Part shown: positions 43,876 through 52,985 of the stretch, in pieces
Numbering within the stretch: the stretch's first letter is position 1
Layout of the letters: each line of letters opens with the position of its first letter
Assembly (NCBI RefSeq): GCF_000730245.1
Contig: NZ_CP004403.1
Location: forward strand, 868,001-932,000
DNA from: an endosymbiont of Acanthamoeba sp. UWC8
Lineage (GTDB): Bacteria; Pseudomonadota; Alphaproteobacteria; Rickettsiales; Midichloriaceae
Direction of reading: 5' to 3'
Length of the DNA: 64,000 nt
Notes under the pieces: model-generated
Seen by the model: the letters and a program-made list of their open reading frames with translations, nothing else
Databases searched by the model: none
Told to the model about the DNA's origin: nothing
Position numbers and translations under genes: made by a program

Positions 43876-44829
43876 TTAAGACCCTCTAACTACTGATTGC
43901 TGGGTTCCTTGATCATTAGCTGGATTTATAAAGTCTTTACTAAGTCTAGGTTTTTTAGCTATAGAACTCACCCATCTTCCTTCTACGCTTCCCTGAGAAT
44001 TTGCTGAGGGCTTATCAGGTGATGAGTCAGCTGAACCTCTTTCAGCTATAATATTGCTAGAATTTTCTATATTTACTTCTCCTTCAGGCTCATATCCATT
44101 TTCCTCAACTATACCTTGAGTTTCTGTAGAACCAATTACACGTTTCTTAGATCCAACTGTAATTATGCTTCGAAACTTATTATCCCTTTCAATTTCAACT
44201 TCCCTTTCAGCAGCTTCAAATTCTTTTATTTTTTCGGGATATAGTTTTCTGTATAGTTCTCTCGCAGAATAACTCCTTGTAACTACTTCCTCACCATCTA
44301 CAATATCTTTTAATTCAAAAGTACGCATATCAGGATCAGCACCAAATTCAAGCAAGCATTTATAAATCTTCACTTCACCTGTTCTGGCAGCTAAATGTAA
44401 AACTGTACTACCTTCTTCTGCTCTTCTTGCATGAATATTAGCACCACGTCCCATAAGTAAAGGGATTAGTTCAAGACAATGCATAGTTAAAATAGAGTTA
44501 TGTAACGGAGTCTCCCCTTCTTTATCAGTTAAATTGACATCAGCCCCCCTTGCTAGAAGCAACTTTGCTATTTCCATATACCCATTACGGGCAGCTACAT
44601 GTAAAGCAGTAGTACCAAAGTAATCTTGGGAATTGACATCTAATTTTTCATGTTTCAGTAGGAACTCAACCATCTTAGCATCTTTACGAGTAACTGCATA
44701 ATAAAGGAGTCCCATTTCACTCCCATCATCATCTTTCTCATTTATATTTCCCCCCTTTTTTAAGAAAGATTTAATATATTCTATTCCTTCTTCACCATAA
44801 GCCTCTAGCATTTTTTGACTTTCTTTCAT
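43876..44829 (-). CDS. ankyrin-repeat protein, 317 aa
   Basis: About five ankyrin repeats cover residues 1-175 (YFGTTALHVAARNGYMEIAK; DKEGETPLHNSILTMHCLEL; EEGSTVLHLAARTGEVKIYK). Residues 180-225 form a charged helix (ELYRKLYPEKIKEFEAAERE). The rest is Ser/Asn/Glu-rich and probably disordered, ending VVRGS. No signal peptide or membrane segment. It lies beside the prophage, in the same orientation as the deaminase gene, in AT-rich DNA unlike the phage. A secreted effector that binds host proteins is plausible for this lineage. Confidence 0.85.
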   Translation of the reverse strand: MKESQKMLEAYGEEGIEYIKSFLKKGGNINEKDDDGSEMGLLYYAVTRKDAKMVEFLLKHEKLDVNSQDYFGTTALHVAARNGYMEIAKLLLARGADVNLTDKEGETPLHNSILTMHCLELIPLLMGRGANIHARRAEEGSTVLHLAARTGEVKIYKCLLEFGADPDMRTFELKDIVDGEEVVTRSYSARELYRKLYPEKIKEFEAAEREVEIERDNKFRSIITVGSKKRVIGSTETQGIVEENGYEPEGEVNIENSSNIIAERGSADSSPDKPSANSQGSVEGRWVSSIAKKPRLSKDFINPANDQGTQQSVVRGS

Positions 44830-44938
44830 TTTATACCTTTTTTATCTTTTACAAAACATTATAATTCACTATCTTAAATAAATCAATAATTTATACATTT
44901 AACGTTCAGTATATAAAAATAAAAATTATATTGCAAAA

Positions 44939-45287
44939 CTACTTTTTATTATCCAATAGATCTACCGTCGTCTTTTTGCTTCCCTTTATCCATTCTAGAT
45001 CGTCTAATTTGAGCAACGTGACCTTCTTTATTCTTTGCATGGTTGGCTGGTCTACCTATTCTATCTGTTTTCTCATCATTAAATTCTTCACTTTCTTCAT
45101 TTCTACCCTTTCTTTTCTTATTTCCTATAGGCTTATCTTTTTCTTTTTCTTTTTCTTTTTCTTTTTCTTTTTCTTTTTCTTTTTCTTTTTCACTTTCTTC
45201 CGGTATAGCCCTAATATAGCTTGAAGAGCTAACACTTTCTTCTGTTTTTGTCTACCTCAGGTACTTCTCTTAGTATCTCAGGCGCCT
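44939..45287 (-). pseudogene. frameshifted C-terminal tail of the deaminase gene
   Basis: Past the deaminase stop (45288) the minus strand stays protein-like in other frames. First comes FKEVEAPEILREVPEVDK in a frame shifted by one, then (after a second shift in an A-run near 45250) TEESVSSSSYIRAIPEESEK. That frame continues through nine KE-coding hexamers and KPIGNKKRKGRNEESEEF to a stop at 44939. Two single-base changes would rejoin everything into one longer protein. The intact deaminase frame has therefore probably lost its acidic/basic repeat tail. Confidence 0.55.
45137..45190 (-). repeat. hexanucleotide microsatellite (CTTTTT)x9
   Basis: Nine perfect copies of CTTTTT on the plus strand, GAAAAA-type on the minus strand, encoding alternating Lys-Glu in the deaminase tail frame. 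Six-base units keep the frame, so slippage would change tail length rather than switch the gene on or off. Confidence 0.95.
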
Positions 45288-46178
45288 CTACCTCTTTAAA
45301 CCTATACGCAGGTGTGGCGATCTTTCATGTACTTGTATTCTACCGTCAACTCTTCTCTCTCCCTTCATTGCAAATGCTTTGCTTAGGCTATCTACTTCCA
45401 TTTTTGCCAGAAATTTTCGTCTAATATTCCTTCTAAATCCTTCTTCTAATATGTTATTATTATAATCAATAAAATCCGGGATAGTAGCAGGAAAAATTTG
45501 TCTATGTATACCCCTTATGCTTATAAGCTCCTCTATTGCACTAAACCCCATCTCTCCGGCTGCTTCATTTATAGCTTCAATCATCTTTTCACATTTTAAG
45601 CAACATCGCTTTGATACCCCTATATAAATTGACTCTTCAGTACCTCCTCTTCTTCCTATTCTTTTCTTTTCCATAAGATGTTGAATGATTTTTAATTCTG
45701 CATGCACATTCTGCTTTCCTTCAATAAAGGTATATCTATTTTCAGCTAATGTTCTTACAAAGCCTGTTGTAAACGCTCTTTCATCACTAGGGTTTGAATA
45801 AGCAAGTATTATTGAGTTTGTTACTTTTTCTAAAGCAGCAGTAAATTGCTCGTAATACTTACCTTTATTTCTAAATCTAGTGCAGTATTGCCTTTTTATA
45901 TCTTTTATTCTTTGATTAATAGTTTCTCTCCACTCATAATAATCAGGCTTTTCTCTATCACTATACTGCAATTCCGAACTTACGCTTATATAAGTAAGCA
46001 ATCTCTTAATATCTTTTATCAGCTCTGATTCAATATTATTATTAGTAGCAAGCAATAATGTTCTTCCGTCAAAATAAGCCGCACCACACGGGTTAGTTCC
46101 TTCTATTAGAGCCCCTATTGAATCCAGCCTTCTACTTTTCGGAGGAATATCATTTATATCTCTTTCTCTGCCATGCAT
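45288..46178 (-). CDS. OTT_1508-like deaminase, putative effector toxin
   Basis: 296 residues. The zinc-binding signature of the cytidine deaminase fold is visible: His159-Ala-Glu161 in KQNVHAELKIIQHL and Cys193/Cys196 in GVSKRCCLKCEKMI, preceded by the strand SIYIGVS. The spacing and surroundings fit the OTT_1508-like deaminases described from Orientia and fungi, thought to be secreted nucleic-acid or nucleotide deaminases. The N-terminal 130 residues are helical. Residues 240-296 are basic. GAGAAG precedes the ATG. Downstream sequence suggests a lost tail. Activity and target are unknown, and no immunity gene is obvious. Confidence 0.7.
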   Translation of the reverse strand: MHGRERDINDIPPKSRRLDSIGALIEGTNPCGAAYFDGRTLLLATNNNIESELIKDIKRLLTYISVSSELQYSDREKPDYYEWRETINQRIKDIKRQYCTRFRNKGKYYEQFTAALEKVTNSIILAYSNPSDERAFTTGFVRTLAENRYTFIEGKQNVHAELKIIQHLMEKKRIGRRGGTEESIYIGVSKRCCLKCEKMIEAINEAAGEMGFSAIEELISIRGIHRQIFPATIPDFIDYNNNILEEGFRRNIRRKFLAKMEVDSLSKAFAMKGERRVDGRIQVHERSPHLRIGLKR

Positions 46179-47162
46179 ATTTATACACTTCTCATTTCGG
46201 TTTGGTACTTTCTAAGACAAGATAGCTAAAGAGATAAGTTATAGTAACTCTATTTTCTTTTAACCATATAAGAAAGAAAGCTGCTTTTAAACACATTATA
46301 AAGCAAAAAGTTTAATTATGGAAGGGATTTTAGTTAACATACTTTATTAGTTTAAATTAATTTAGAATTATTATTAAAATATTATTAATACCTCGTTAAG
46401 TTAACTAAGAATTTAGATACCACCTATATTTATTACTTATATATATGTAGTAAGAATAAATATACCTCTCAAGTAGTATTTTTATTTTAAAAGTTTCCAA
46501 TCTATTGGTAGTAAATTCTTGCGTTTTTCTCTATAACTCGCTCCCTCTTTAGTACACAGTTAGTACACGAAACAAAAAGTAGGAAAAAAATTATAAATGT
46601 TGCAATCAATTAAACTATAAAATACAATAGCTTAACTTGTCATTCTTAATGACTTAAAATAATTATTAATCCGATTCGTAATCAGTAGGTCGGAGGTTCA
46701 AATCCTCTCTTCGGCACCAGGTAATATGCGGCTTACAGCTGTTTTTAGAGTGCTTTACTTTAAAATACTTACTGCTTTCTGTGCTCTCATACTCTTGCTC
46801 TAACCTATTGTATTTGCTAATATATAACTTTATTTATTAAAAGTAAGGCTATAAGTTTATAGTATAAAACATACCCATATTAATCTTTATATTGCTTTAT
46901 GGATAATAATTAAAACAAAACCAAGCATTATTTAATTTCTTTCTATGCATAATAAAGTGCTACACTTATCATGCTCTGTATTAAATAAATAATTACTAAA
47001 TGCTAAAGTGATTCTACACTTAAATAATATTATTTCAGCGTCTCCTAAGCTACAAATATAGTTGTTATGTGTTAATGATAGAAAACCGCTTCATTAATTA
47101 TACAATTTAGCAAACAGTAAATCCCATCAATTTTCTAAATTTTTACATTACCTTAAGATTTA
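46179..47162. other. gene-free region holding an attachment-site remnant
   Basis: 984 bases, very AT-rich, without a supported gene. The only features I recognise are the tandem TTAGTACAC motif and the tRNA-Thr 3' half (listed separately). Downstream of 46720 short frames and A/T tracts remain. Confidence 0.6.
46524..46719 (+). other. attachment-site remnant in tRNA-Thr(CGT): arm motif plus tRNA 3' half
   Basis: 46677-46679 is CGT in the anticodon loop TTCGTAA. From there the sequence follows a tRNA-Thr to the end: extra loop, T-arm GGAGGTTCAAATCCTC, acceptor strand and CCA at 46717-46719. The 5' half is absent, and the anticodon stem is imperfect. At 46524-46569 lies TTTTTCTCTATAAC, then CTTTAGTACACAGTTAGTACACG, a tandem arm-type repeat, 108 bases before the anticodon. 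This is the pattern left when an integrative element enters a tRNA gene at the anticodon loop. The element should lie to the left. Confidence 0.7.
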
Positions 47163-48227
47163 CTATTTTTCTGTCTGCTCTTTTTTTATCATCTCTATTA
47201 TTTTATAAGCATCAATCATGCCATGATCTTCTGGTTTGAATTCTTCAGGAAATACTGTAGCATTTCCTAAAATACCATATGGAAAATCTGATATACGAAA
47301 GGCACAAATATCTTCATTCATCCGTCTCATACAAAACTCTTCTATTTCTATGTCTGCCACTAAGTCTCTTGGAAACTGGAACTCATTCGAATTATACCAA
47401 GCCCCTTTCAATCTCGCCTTATCTAAGTCATAAGTATTATACAAATTAGCACCTATTAATATAGCCCCCCTAAGATCCGCCCCCATTAAAACAGAAGAGT
47501 GCATATTTGTACTTTGCAAGTTTGCATAGCTAAGATCAGAGCTTATTAAGCTTGCCTGATAAAAACTTGAGTATTCGAAATTACAACGATTCAAACCAGC
47601 CTTATGTAGTGAGGCATTATCAAAATTTGAATGTGCAAAATCAATATATGAAAATTTTACTTCATCTAACCATGACTTCGAAAAATTGGATCGAATAAAA
47701 TCCCTTTCAAAGAGCCGGCCATATTTATATTTATTAGGTTTGGTATAATATGTATCATCATTAACATCAATTAAGATTAATTTATTAAGCATCATTCCGC
47801 TGAGCTCAGCTTTTTTACTCACAATTAAATCCTGCAATTCACTAATAACTTCAAGATCATAAGTATCCTTAGAAGGCAATAAAGAATAGAGTAATGTAAT
47901 AGGCTTATCAATTGAAGGAGGATAAGGGATTAAAGTACGTTGCAAGCTAGATATCTTCTTAAAATATCTCTTCCAATTTTCAGTATCAGCTTGAAAAGAA
48001 ATAATATTTAAACGATTCTCAAGTCTATTGATTTTATGTTCGTAACGCACATAAGCAATACCAAACAACCCTATATAAATACTTAGAAACCACAGAAGAA
48101 AAGTACTTGGCGACCTTGCATTATTAATAGAGGGATGGAATTTTTCTACAATAAATCTAATACATAATTTATCATAAAGAAAATAAAGAAATTTATATGC
48201 ATTCCTTTTTAAAAAATCTTTATCCAC
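47163..48227 (-). CDS. membrane-anchored pentapeptide-repeat protein
   Basis: 354 residues. A membrane segment lies at about 41-58 (FLLWFLSIYIGLFGIAYV), then a coiled coil and helical region. Residues about 185-275 are pentapeptide repeats with the A(D/N)LxX pattern (IDFAHSNFDNASLHKAGLNR; LISSDLSYANLQSTNM; MGADLRGAILIGANL). The C-terminal 80 residues are non-repeat with Cys. Pentapeptide repeats form a right-handed quadrilateral helix. Some mimic DNA, others bind membranes or proteins. It is the only gene between two tRNA-type attachment remnants, so it may be cargo of a small integrated element. Confidence 0.85.
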   Translation of the reverse strand: MDKDFLKRNAYKFLYFLYDKLCIRFIVEKFHPSINNARSPSTFLLWFLSIYIGLFGIAYVRYEHKINRLENRLNIISFQADTENWKRYFKKISSLQRTLIPYPPSIDKPITLLYSLLPSKDTYDLEVISELQDLIVSKKAELSGMMLNKLILIDVNDDTYYTKPNKYKYGRLFERDFIRSNFSKSWLDEVKFSYIDFAHSNFDNASLHKAGLNRCNFEYSSFYQASLISSDLSYANLQSTNMHSSVLMGADLRGAILIGANLYNTYDLDKARLKGAWYNSNEFQFPRDLVADIEIEEFCMRRMNEDICAFRISDFPYGILGNATVFPEEFKPEDHGMIDAYKIIEMIKKEQTEK

Positions 48228-49310
48228 TAATTACCATTATAAGAAAGGCCATTATAAGAAAGTGTATTTGCTACTTATATAGATAATATCATTATCTTTG
48301 CAATATTTATTTCACTCTAATTATTAATATGCAATCTATAAACTTTAACCATAATAGAAGCAACCCTAACAATTGCTTTTTATCATCACCATTAATAGCG
48401 ATAAAAAAAAGAAAAGGATGAATGGAGAGGAATCTGAACCTACGATAACACAAAACTTATGCCTGTGTTTTTAAGAATAATACAAATTACTAGCTTATCT
48501 CCTAGGATTAGTTTTATTAAACTTACCTCTTATTCATAAACCCTAAAATTTTTACCTGAAATAAATTTTAACCGTAGTCAATAACAAAACGCCGAACAAG
48601 ATTGGGATTTATTATTTACAAATTTCTTATATTCGCCATAATATATGAGGCAGGTATTTTATATAAGCATGGTATTATCTTCTCAATATCTTGTTGAAAA
48701 GTTTTCTTTGCTCGCATAGTTTCATATGAAAATTATAAACATAGGAGATAACATTCTGAAACGCTGACGTCGGAACCAATTAATAATATATTTTCTACAC
48801 TTACGTTATTAGCTTTTCTCTATAACCCTCCCCCTCTTTAGTACACAGTTAGTACACGTGGCATAATGCTACTATTATCAATTATCTTGTAATAGCAGTA
48901 AGCATTTGAATTTTAAATAAAAAACTATTTATTGAAACCCGGGTAAATCTAACAACTTATTAAACTACGGATCTAAAGGCTAGGGGTTCGACTCCTCTCG
49001 GGCGCACCAGGCAATACCTAGGTTACAATATTTATTTTATATTTACTAACTCTTTATTTTCTGCATTTCATATAAAGGTATTTCATAAAATAAAAATTAT
49101 TAACTTTGATTACAAGCGCTTTACAGAGACCTGTTTCAAGCATTTAATATCTTAAACCCGTTAAATTTCTACTGTATTAGCACTCAAACTGTATGCACTT
49201 CGTTCAAGCAATAGCTTTGCAGTATAATATAGTAGCTCAAGTTTATTTAACCACCCCTCCCTCTCAGAACACATTACTATTTTATTAGTAACAAATTTTA
49301 TTATAGTAAA
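48228..49310. other. gene-free region with a second attachment-site remnant
   Basis: About 1080 bases without a supported gene. Contents recognised: the arm motif and tRNA-Arg 3' half (listed separately). Near 48430-48450 a minus-strand match to a tRNA T-arm has an extra base and no other tRNA part. The rest is AT-rich with no signal. Confidence 0.6.
48813..49009 (+). other. attachment-site remnant in tRNA-Arg(ACG): arm motif plus tRNA 3' half
   Basis: 48967-48969 is ACG in the loop CTACGGA. The sequence then continues as a tRNA-Arg 3' half (T-arm AGGGGTTCGACTCCTCT, acceptor GGGCGCA, CCA at 49007-49009). The 5' half is missing. At 48813-48858 is CTTTTCTCTATAACC, then CTCTTTAGTACACAGTTAGT, ending ACACG, the same arm block as at 46524-46569, 109 bases before the anticodon. 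Different tRNA genes with the same arm block at the same distance suggest two insertions by related integrases. Confidence 0.7.
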
Positions 49311-49545
49311 TCAACCTGTAATAGGGATGGAGAAGAACAGTAATATAGTATGATATAAGTCAGTTAAATTTAATATGTTATTTTTTATCCATCGCTTCAT
49401 ATTAGCCCAAAACTTTTCTATCGGGTTAAGATCAGGAGAGTAAGGAGGCAGGAATATAATCCTACACCCTACTGATTCAATTAGTACTTGAGTCTTTTTC
49501 GACTTATGGAATGATGCATTATCGTAAGTGCTCCCATTTATTTGG
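49311..49545 (-). pseudogene. IS630-family transposase fragment (C-terminal)
   Basis: The minus strand reads DNASFHKSKKTQVLIESVGC, then FLPPYSPDLNPIEKFWANMK and RWIKNN, the DDE C-terminal signature of IS630/Tc1-like transposases with the last catalytic Glu in NPIE. No N-terminal half precedes it in frame, and it stops at 49311. A dead fragment. Confidence 0.85.
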
Positions 49546-49796
49546 AATGAACTTACCTCTGAGTTGAGGAGAAATAAGGTTTGTTTTTAAGGAATCCAGA
49601 CAAAGAAGTTCTCTACCTGTATTTCTTTCTTTATACCTGGTTACATGTCTGTTACAGATATTTTTTTTCTTATAACTCTTGAAGGCTGCCGGTGTCAATA
49701 TTAAACTTAGATTTACTGAGGTTATCTATAACTGCCGGCTCGTTCAAGTAGGGACAATGCGCTCCTTGGAGGGTTTGTGCCTTGTAACTATGTGTC

Positions 49797-50750
49797 TTAT
49801 ATATTATTTATATCACTCCTTTTTAATGTTAAGTAAACTTGAGCAGGAGTTTTATATCCTAAGGCCTGATGAGGCCTTTTGTGGTTATAGAACTCAATAT
49901 ATTGGGCAATACTTTGGGTTGCCTCAGCTATACTATCATATGACTTTAAATATACCTCCTCATATTTTATGCTGCGCCAAAATCTTTCAATCCATACATT
50001 GTCCAGCCAAGCACCTTTTGAGTCCATGCTGATTAATATCTGATATTCTTGCATTTTCTCAACCCATTTCTTACTGGTAAACTGACATCCTTGATCTGAA
50101 TTGATAATAGTAGGAACAGCTAATACAATAGCCATATTAAAAGCCTCTAAACAACTTTCTGTTTCAAGGTAGGGACTTAAACACCACCCTATTATCATGC
50201 GTGATACTATATCTATTAGTGCTACTAAATAGATAAAGCCTCCTTGCATTTTTATATAGGTAATATCAATACTCCAAGCATCATTAGGTTTAACGGGCTT
50301 ATATTCTGTAAGTAGGTATGGATACACCACATCCTCCTGTCTGCGCTTTGATAAATTACGTTTAGGATAGATAGCCTGTATTTCCAATATACGCATTATC
50401 CTTAATACACGCTTGCGGTTCGTTTCATATCCGGCATGACTTAGTAATACCGTAATCCTCCTGTAGCCCATAAATGGATAACGGTTATGTAAATCTTTAA
50501 TTTCATTCATCAAAGTAACATCATCCGATAACACTTTAGGTTTATAATATAAGCTTGATAAATTGACTCCCAATAATTTTGCCTTGCAACGTTTACTTAG
50601 CTTGCTACCTTTAGATGTATTTACTATTTGTTGTCGCTTCGCCAGGCTTATTTGCCTAGCACTTTCGACAAAAAATCGTTCTCTACCTTTAATCTCCCTA
50701 TAGTAGCATGTAATGCTTCTATCTCTTTGTTTGGATCTTGAGTTGTGCAA
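49797..50750 (-). CDS. IS3-family transposase orfB (DDE integrase core)
   Basis: The longest frame is 317 residues, but its first 25 residues lie inside orfA. The real product is probably the orfA-orfB fusion made by -1 slippage at T TTT TTG (50675-50669, minus strand). Domains: HTH_21 (LHNRYPFMGYRRITVLLSHA), then the rve core with Asp in WSIDITYIKMQGG, Asp in IINSDQGCQFTS and Glu in WIERFWRSIKYEEVY, and the tail YIEFYNHKRPHQALGYKTPA. All three catalytic residues are present, so it may be active. Confidence 0.9.
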   Translation of the reverse strand: MHNSRSKQRDRSITCYYREIKGRERFFVESARQISLAKRQQIVNTSKGSKLSKRCKAKLLGVNLSSLYYKPKVLSDDVTLMNEIKDLHNRYPFMGYRRITVLLSHAGYETNRKRVLRIMRILEIQAIYPKRNLSKRRQEDVVYPYLLTEYKPVKPNDAWSIDITYIKMQGGFIYLVALIDIVSRMIIGWCLSPYLETESCLEAFNMAIVLAVPTIINSDQGCQFTSKKWVEKMQEYQILISMDSKGAWLDNVWIERFWRSIKYEEVYLKSYDSIAEATQSIAQYIEFYNHKRPHQALGYKTPAQVYLTLKRSDINNI

Positions 50751-50935
50751 GCGTTCTTAAATACTTCAGAACCATGTTCTAATAAGGCGGCTTTCCATTT
50801 GTATATTTGGCTGGATACTACCGCATATTCTTGGCAAAGCTGGCTTATCGTCTTATCTCCTTTCAAGGCTGCTAGCGCTACCTTAAATTTATATGCTGCT
50901 GTATGGGGTTTCTTCTTTATATTTGATTTAGTCAT
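50648..50935 (-). CDS. IS3-family transposase orfA
   Basis: 95 residues: a HTH (YKFKVALAALKGDKTISQLC then QEYAVVSSQIYKWK) and a leucine-zipper-like helix (KEIEALHATIGRLKVENDFL). It ends SKVLGK. It binds the element ends and, without frameshifting, limits transposition. Confidence 0.9.
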   Translation of the reverse strand: MTKSNIKKKPHTAAYKFKVALAALKGDKTISQLCQEYAVVSSQIYKWKAALLEHGSEVFKNACTTQDPNKEIEALHATIGRLKVENDFLSKVLGK

Positions 50936-51030
50936 AAATTACCTTCTATATTTAAGTTTAATTTACACCCTAAATCCTCCTCTCTCAACTGTTCCAGTTT
51001 TTGGGGAGCACTTCTCATATAAGTTTGCAG

Positions 51031-51114
51031 GATATTGTATACATTGATGAAAGCGGTATAGATAAAAATATTAGTAAGGAGAGAGGTTGGAGCAAGAAAG
51101 GAAAAATATTATGG
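51031..51114 (+). pseudogene. IS630-family transposase fragment (N-terminal catalytic part)
   Basis: DIVYIDESGIDKNISKERGW then SKKGKILW contains the first catalytic Asp of IS630 transposases (IDES). The frame leads into a methyltransferase-like sequence in another frame, so the transposase is broken here. Orientation is opposite to the fragment at 49311-49545, so the two come from different copies. Confidence 0.8.
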
Positions 51115-51991
51115 CAAAAGTGTACCAATTTTCCCTAAAGAATTAGAAGAATCATTAATTGAATCAGTCAACAAAACGCAACCGGACGTATTAGATACAG
51201 GTGCAGGGATTGGCATGACCGTATGGAGGGAATTGCTTTCCGGAGCAAATGTGGTGGCAGCTGATATTGCTTATAAGGAGATGAGCGCAAGATTAGCATT
51301 TGAAACATATGTAAGCAATAAAGTGCCGCAGGATGTTTTGCAAAACAGATTAACCGTTCTAGACGATGATATCTTCTCACTAAATAAAATTGACGGTTTA
51401 TATCAAGAAGCGTTTGACATAGTTAACATCCAAAATATAATACATTTTTACTGCTCTAAAGATATAAAGCTAATGATTGATGGCATTTATAACTTACTTA
51501 AACCAAATGGCATTGCTGTTGTGACAGCAAATTCCTTGTATTTACGCAAGATGTACATGGATGAAAAATGCGCTGAAATATACAAGAAAGCTACTGAAGC
51601 AAACAATGCTTTTCCAGGCTATATCAAAGTGTCTATGCAATCAGCGATGGAGAAACATATATACTTCAATTCAACCAAAAATTGCCATAAAATAGAAGAC
51701 ATGCAAGACGATAATTTGTGTTCGTTCAAGCAAGAACTTTTTGCGAAAGACGGTAATGCATACTTAACAGAAGTATGGAACGACTTCGATATTCAGAGTC
51801 TATCCCAGCTTTTTGCTAACGATAGGTTTGATATCATAAGCGCATCGTATTACAGCCTTACTCTTGGTCCCGACAGGATAGAAGGCCCGGAACAATCCTT
51901 CTCTGTATCTATATCCGCAAGAAAAAAAGAAACAGCAGAACACTGCCTTATTAATCACGATGATCAATACTATATGGATTGGTATGAATAA
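51113..51991 (+). pseudogene. 5'-truncated SAM-dependent methyltransferase
   Basis: The frame from 51113 reads VPIFPKELEESLIESVNKTQ, then PDVLDTGAGIGMTVWRELLS, which is the class I methyltransferase motif I (DxGxGxG), followed by VVAADI, DIVNIQNIIHFY and LLKPNGIAVVTAN (later motifs). The first ATG (51215) lies inside motif I, so a protein started there would lack part of the SAM site. Upstream the frame runs straight into IS630 sequence with no start codon. The gene has therefore probably lost its 5' end to an insertion. A cupin-like gene follows 71 bases later, suggesting a former two-gene unit. Confidence 0.65.
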
Positions 51992-52062
51992 TATTACAAA
52001 CAACGGAAAAATATATGAAATAAGGTGAGATGCTGAGTATACTAGTTGGTGTGTTATCTGAT

Positions 52063-52516
52063 ATGCCAACTTTGCTTCAAAATAAAAGCGATTGGAAAAG
52101 TTTAAATATTAATGACGAATTTCCCAATGTAGACCGAATATGGAGACAGATAGGAAACATTCGAGTAAACCTCCATAGGATACATGTAAGCAAAGAAAAA
52201 CCTTTATTCCATTCTCATCCTTGGCCTAGTGCTATGGCGATATTGAAAGGGGAATATGAGACTGCAATAGGGTACGGCAAAGAAAAGCCGCCGATAATAT
52301 ATAGCGGGATTTTCACAACAGAAACTATGTATGAAATGCCGGATAAAAATACTTGGCATTATGTCATGCCACTTAAGGAGCCATGCTATACTGTTATGGT
52401 TACCGGCTTGCCCTGGGATATGGTCCCCAAGTAATCGCACTCTCGTGCCATTGACTGATGATACCTTCGATGAAGTGTACTCTTTTTTTCAACAATGTTT
52501 TTATAAAAATAGATAA
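52063..52516 (+). pseudogene. cupin-like protein gene with a C-terminal frameshift
   Basis: From ATG 52063 (or 52030) the frame encodes a small cupin-type protein (VNLHRIHVSKEKPLFHSHPW, then PSAMAILKGEYETAIGYG and TWHYVMPL; His residues of the metal site in FHSHP). It stops at 52434 right after MVTGLPWDMVPK. In the neighbouring frame the sequence continues as SNRTLVPLTDDTFDEVYSFF then QQCFYKNR to 52516. A change in the CCCC run near 52425 would rejoin them. Likely a recently broken gene. The shorter form might still fold. Confidence 0.6.
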
Positions 52517-52535
52517 TAGCCAAGGTATTATATGA

Positions 52536-52985
52536 TGTTTTCCCGAAAAAGTAGAGAAGAAGAAAAGGAACTCTGATACTTGGGTAGCAACAGTAAGATA
52601 TCCTGTTAAATTAACGGAGACTTCAGGTACGGCAAGTAATTTATTTGCTCAAAAGTTTCAAACCGATGGTACTTTAGTCGGAAGTAAAATACAAATTACT
52701 AATATTACCGGGAATGGTGTTAATGAGCAGTTTGATAGTCAAGGATTGAATGATGGAGGATTTGCTTTCTTCTGGAGCCAAATAAGTCCATTAGGTGTTG
52801 CGCTAGGCAGTGAATATGCCGATGATGGAAGCTGTATAGATATTAATATCCCGTCGCCATCTCCGAACCTTTCACCTTCCGCGAGCCCTAAGCATAATGG
52901 AGGAGGCAATAATGATCTTGGAAGTGCTGACTCTTTATTTGCAAATAACTGGGTAGCTCAAGTTTCAGAATTTTTTGATTTCTAA
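52536..52985 (+). pseudogene. C-terminal fragment of a large repeat-containing surface protein
   Basis: An open frame without a start codon encodes NLFAQKFQTDGTLVGSKIQI, then DGGFAFFWSQISPLG, a repeat unit common in large secreted adhesin/RTX-type proteins (Ala-Gln-Arg/Lys-Phe, Asp-Gly, Val-Gly-Ser pattern). A Pro/Ser-rich linker follows (PSPSPNLSPSASPKHNGGG), then the end WVAQVSEFFDF. The N-terminal bulk is absent. Probably a remnant left by recombination or IS activity. Confidence 0.6.

Larger units (their letters stand above)
49797..50935 (-). mobile_element. IS3-family insertion sequence (orfA/orfB)
   Basis: orfA and orfB overlap in the -1 relationship typical of IS3. Coordinates here cover only the genes. 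The right end probably lies near 51012, where AACTGTTCCAGTTTTTGGGG then AGCACT resembles IS3-type terminal repeats (read inward AGTGCTCCCC). I could not find a convincing matching left end or target duplication. The element sits among IS630 debris. Confidence 0.8.

Noticed and set aside
44931-45224. Plus-strand ORF rich in phenylalanine
   Set aside because: It is the antisense shadow of the GAAAAA repeat and deaminase tail. Poly-Phe runs are not protein-like.
46620-46719. Complete tRNA-Thr gene
   Set aside because: No D-arm or 5' acceptor strand precedes the anticodon loop, and the anticodon stem has a mismatch. Only the 3' half is present.
48415-48460. Minus-strand tRNA T-arm-like sequence
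   Set aside because: It has an extra base in the T-loop and no matching anticodon or acceptor parts, so chance is likely.
49679-50032. Plus-strand 117-aa ORF at the left end of the IS3 element
   Set aside because: Mostly antisense to orfB. No ribosome binding site or motif.
51800-52069. Minus-strand ORF overlapping the methyltransferase and cupin
   Set aside because: Antisense to clearly conserved methyltransferase and cupin sequence. No recognised family.
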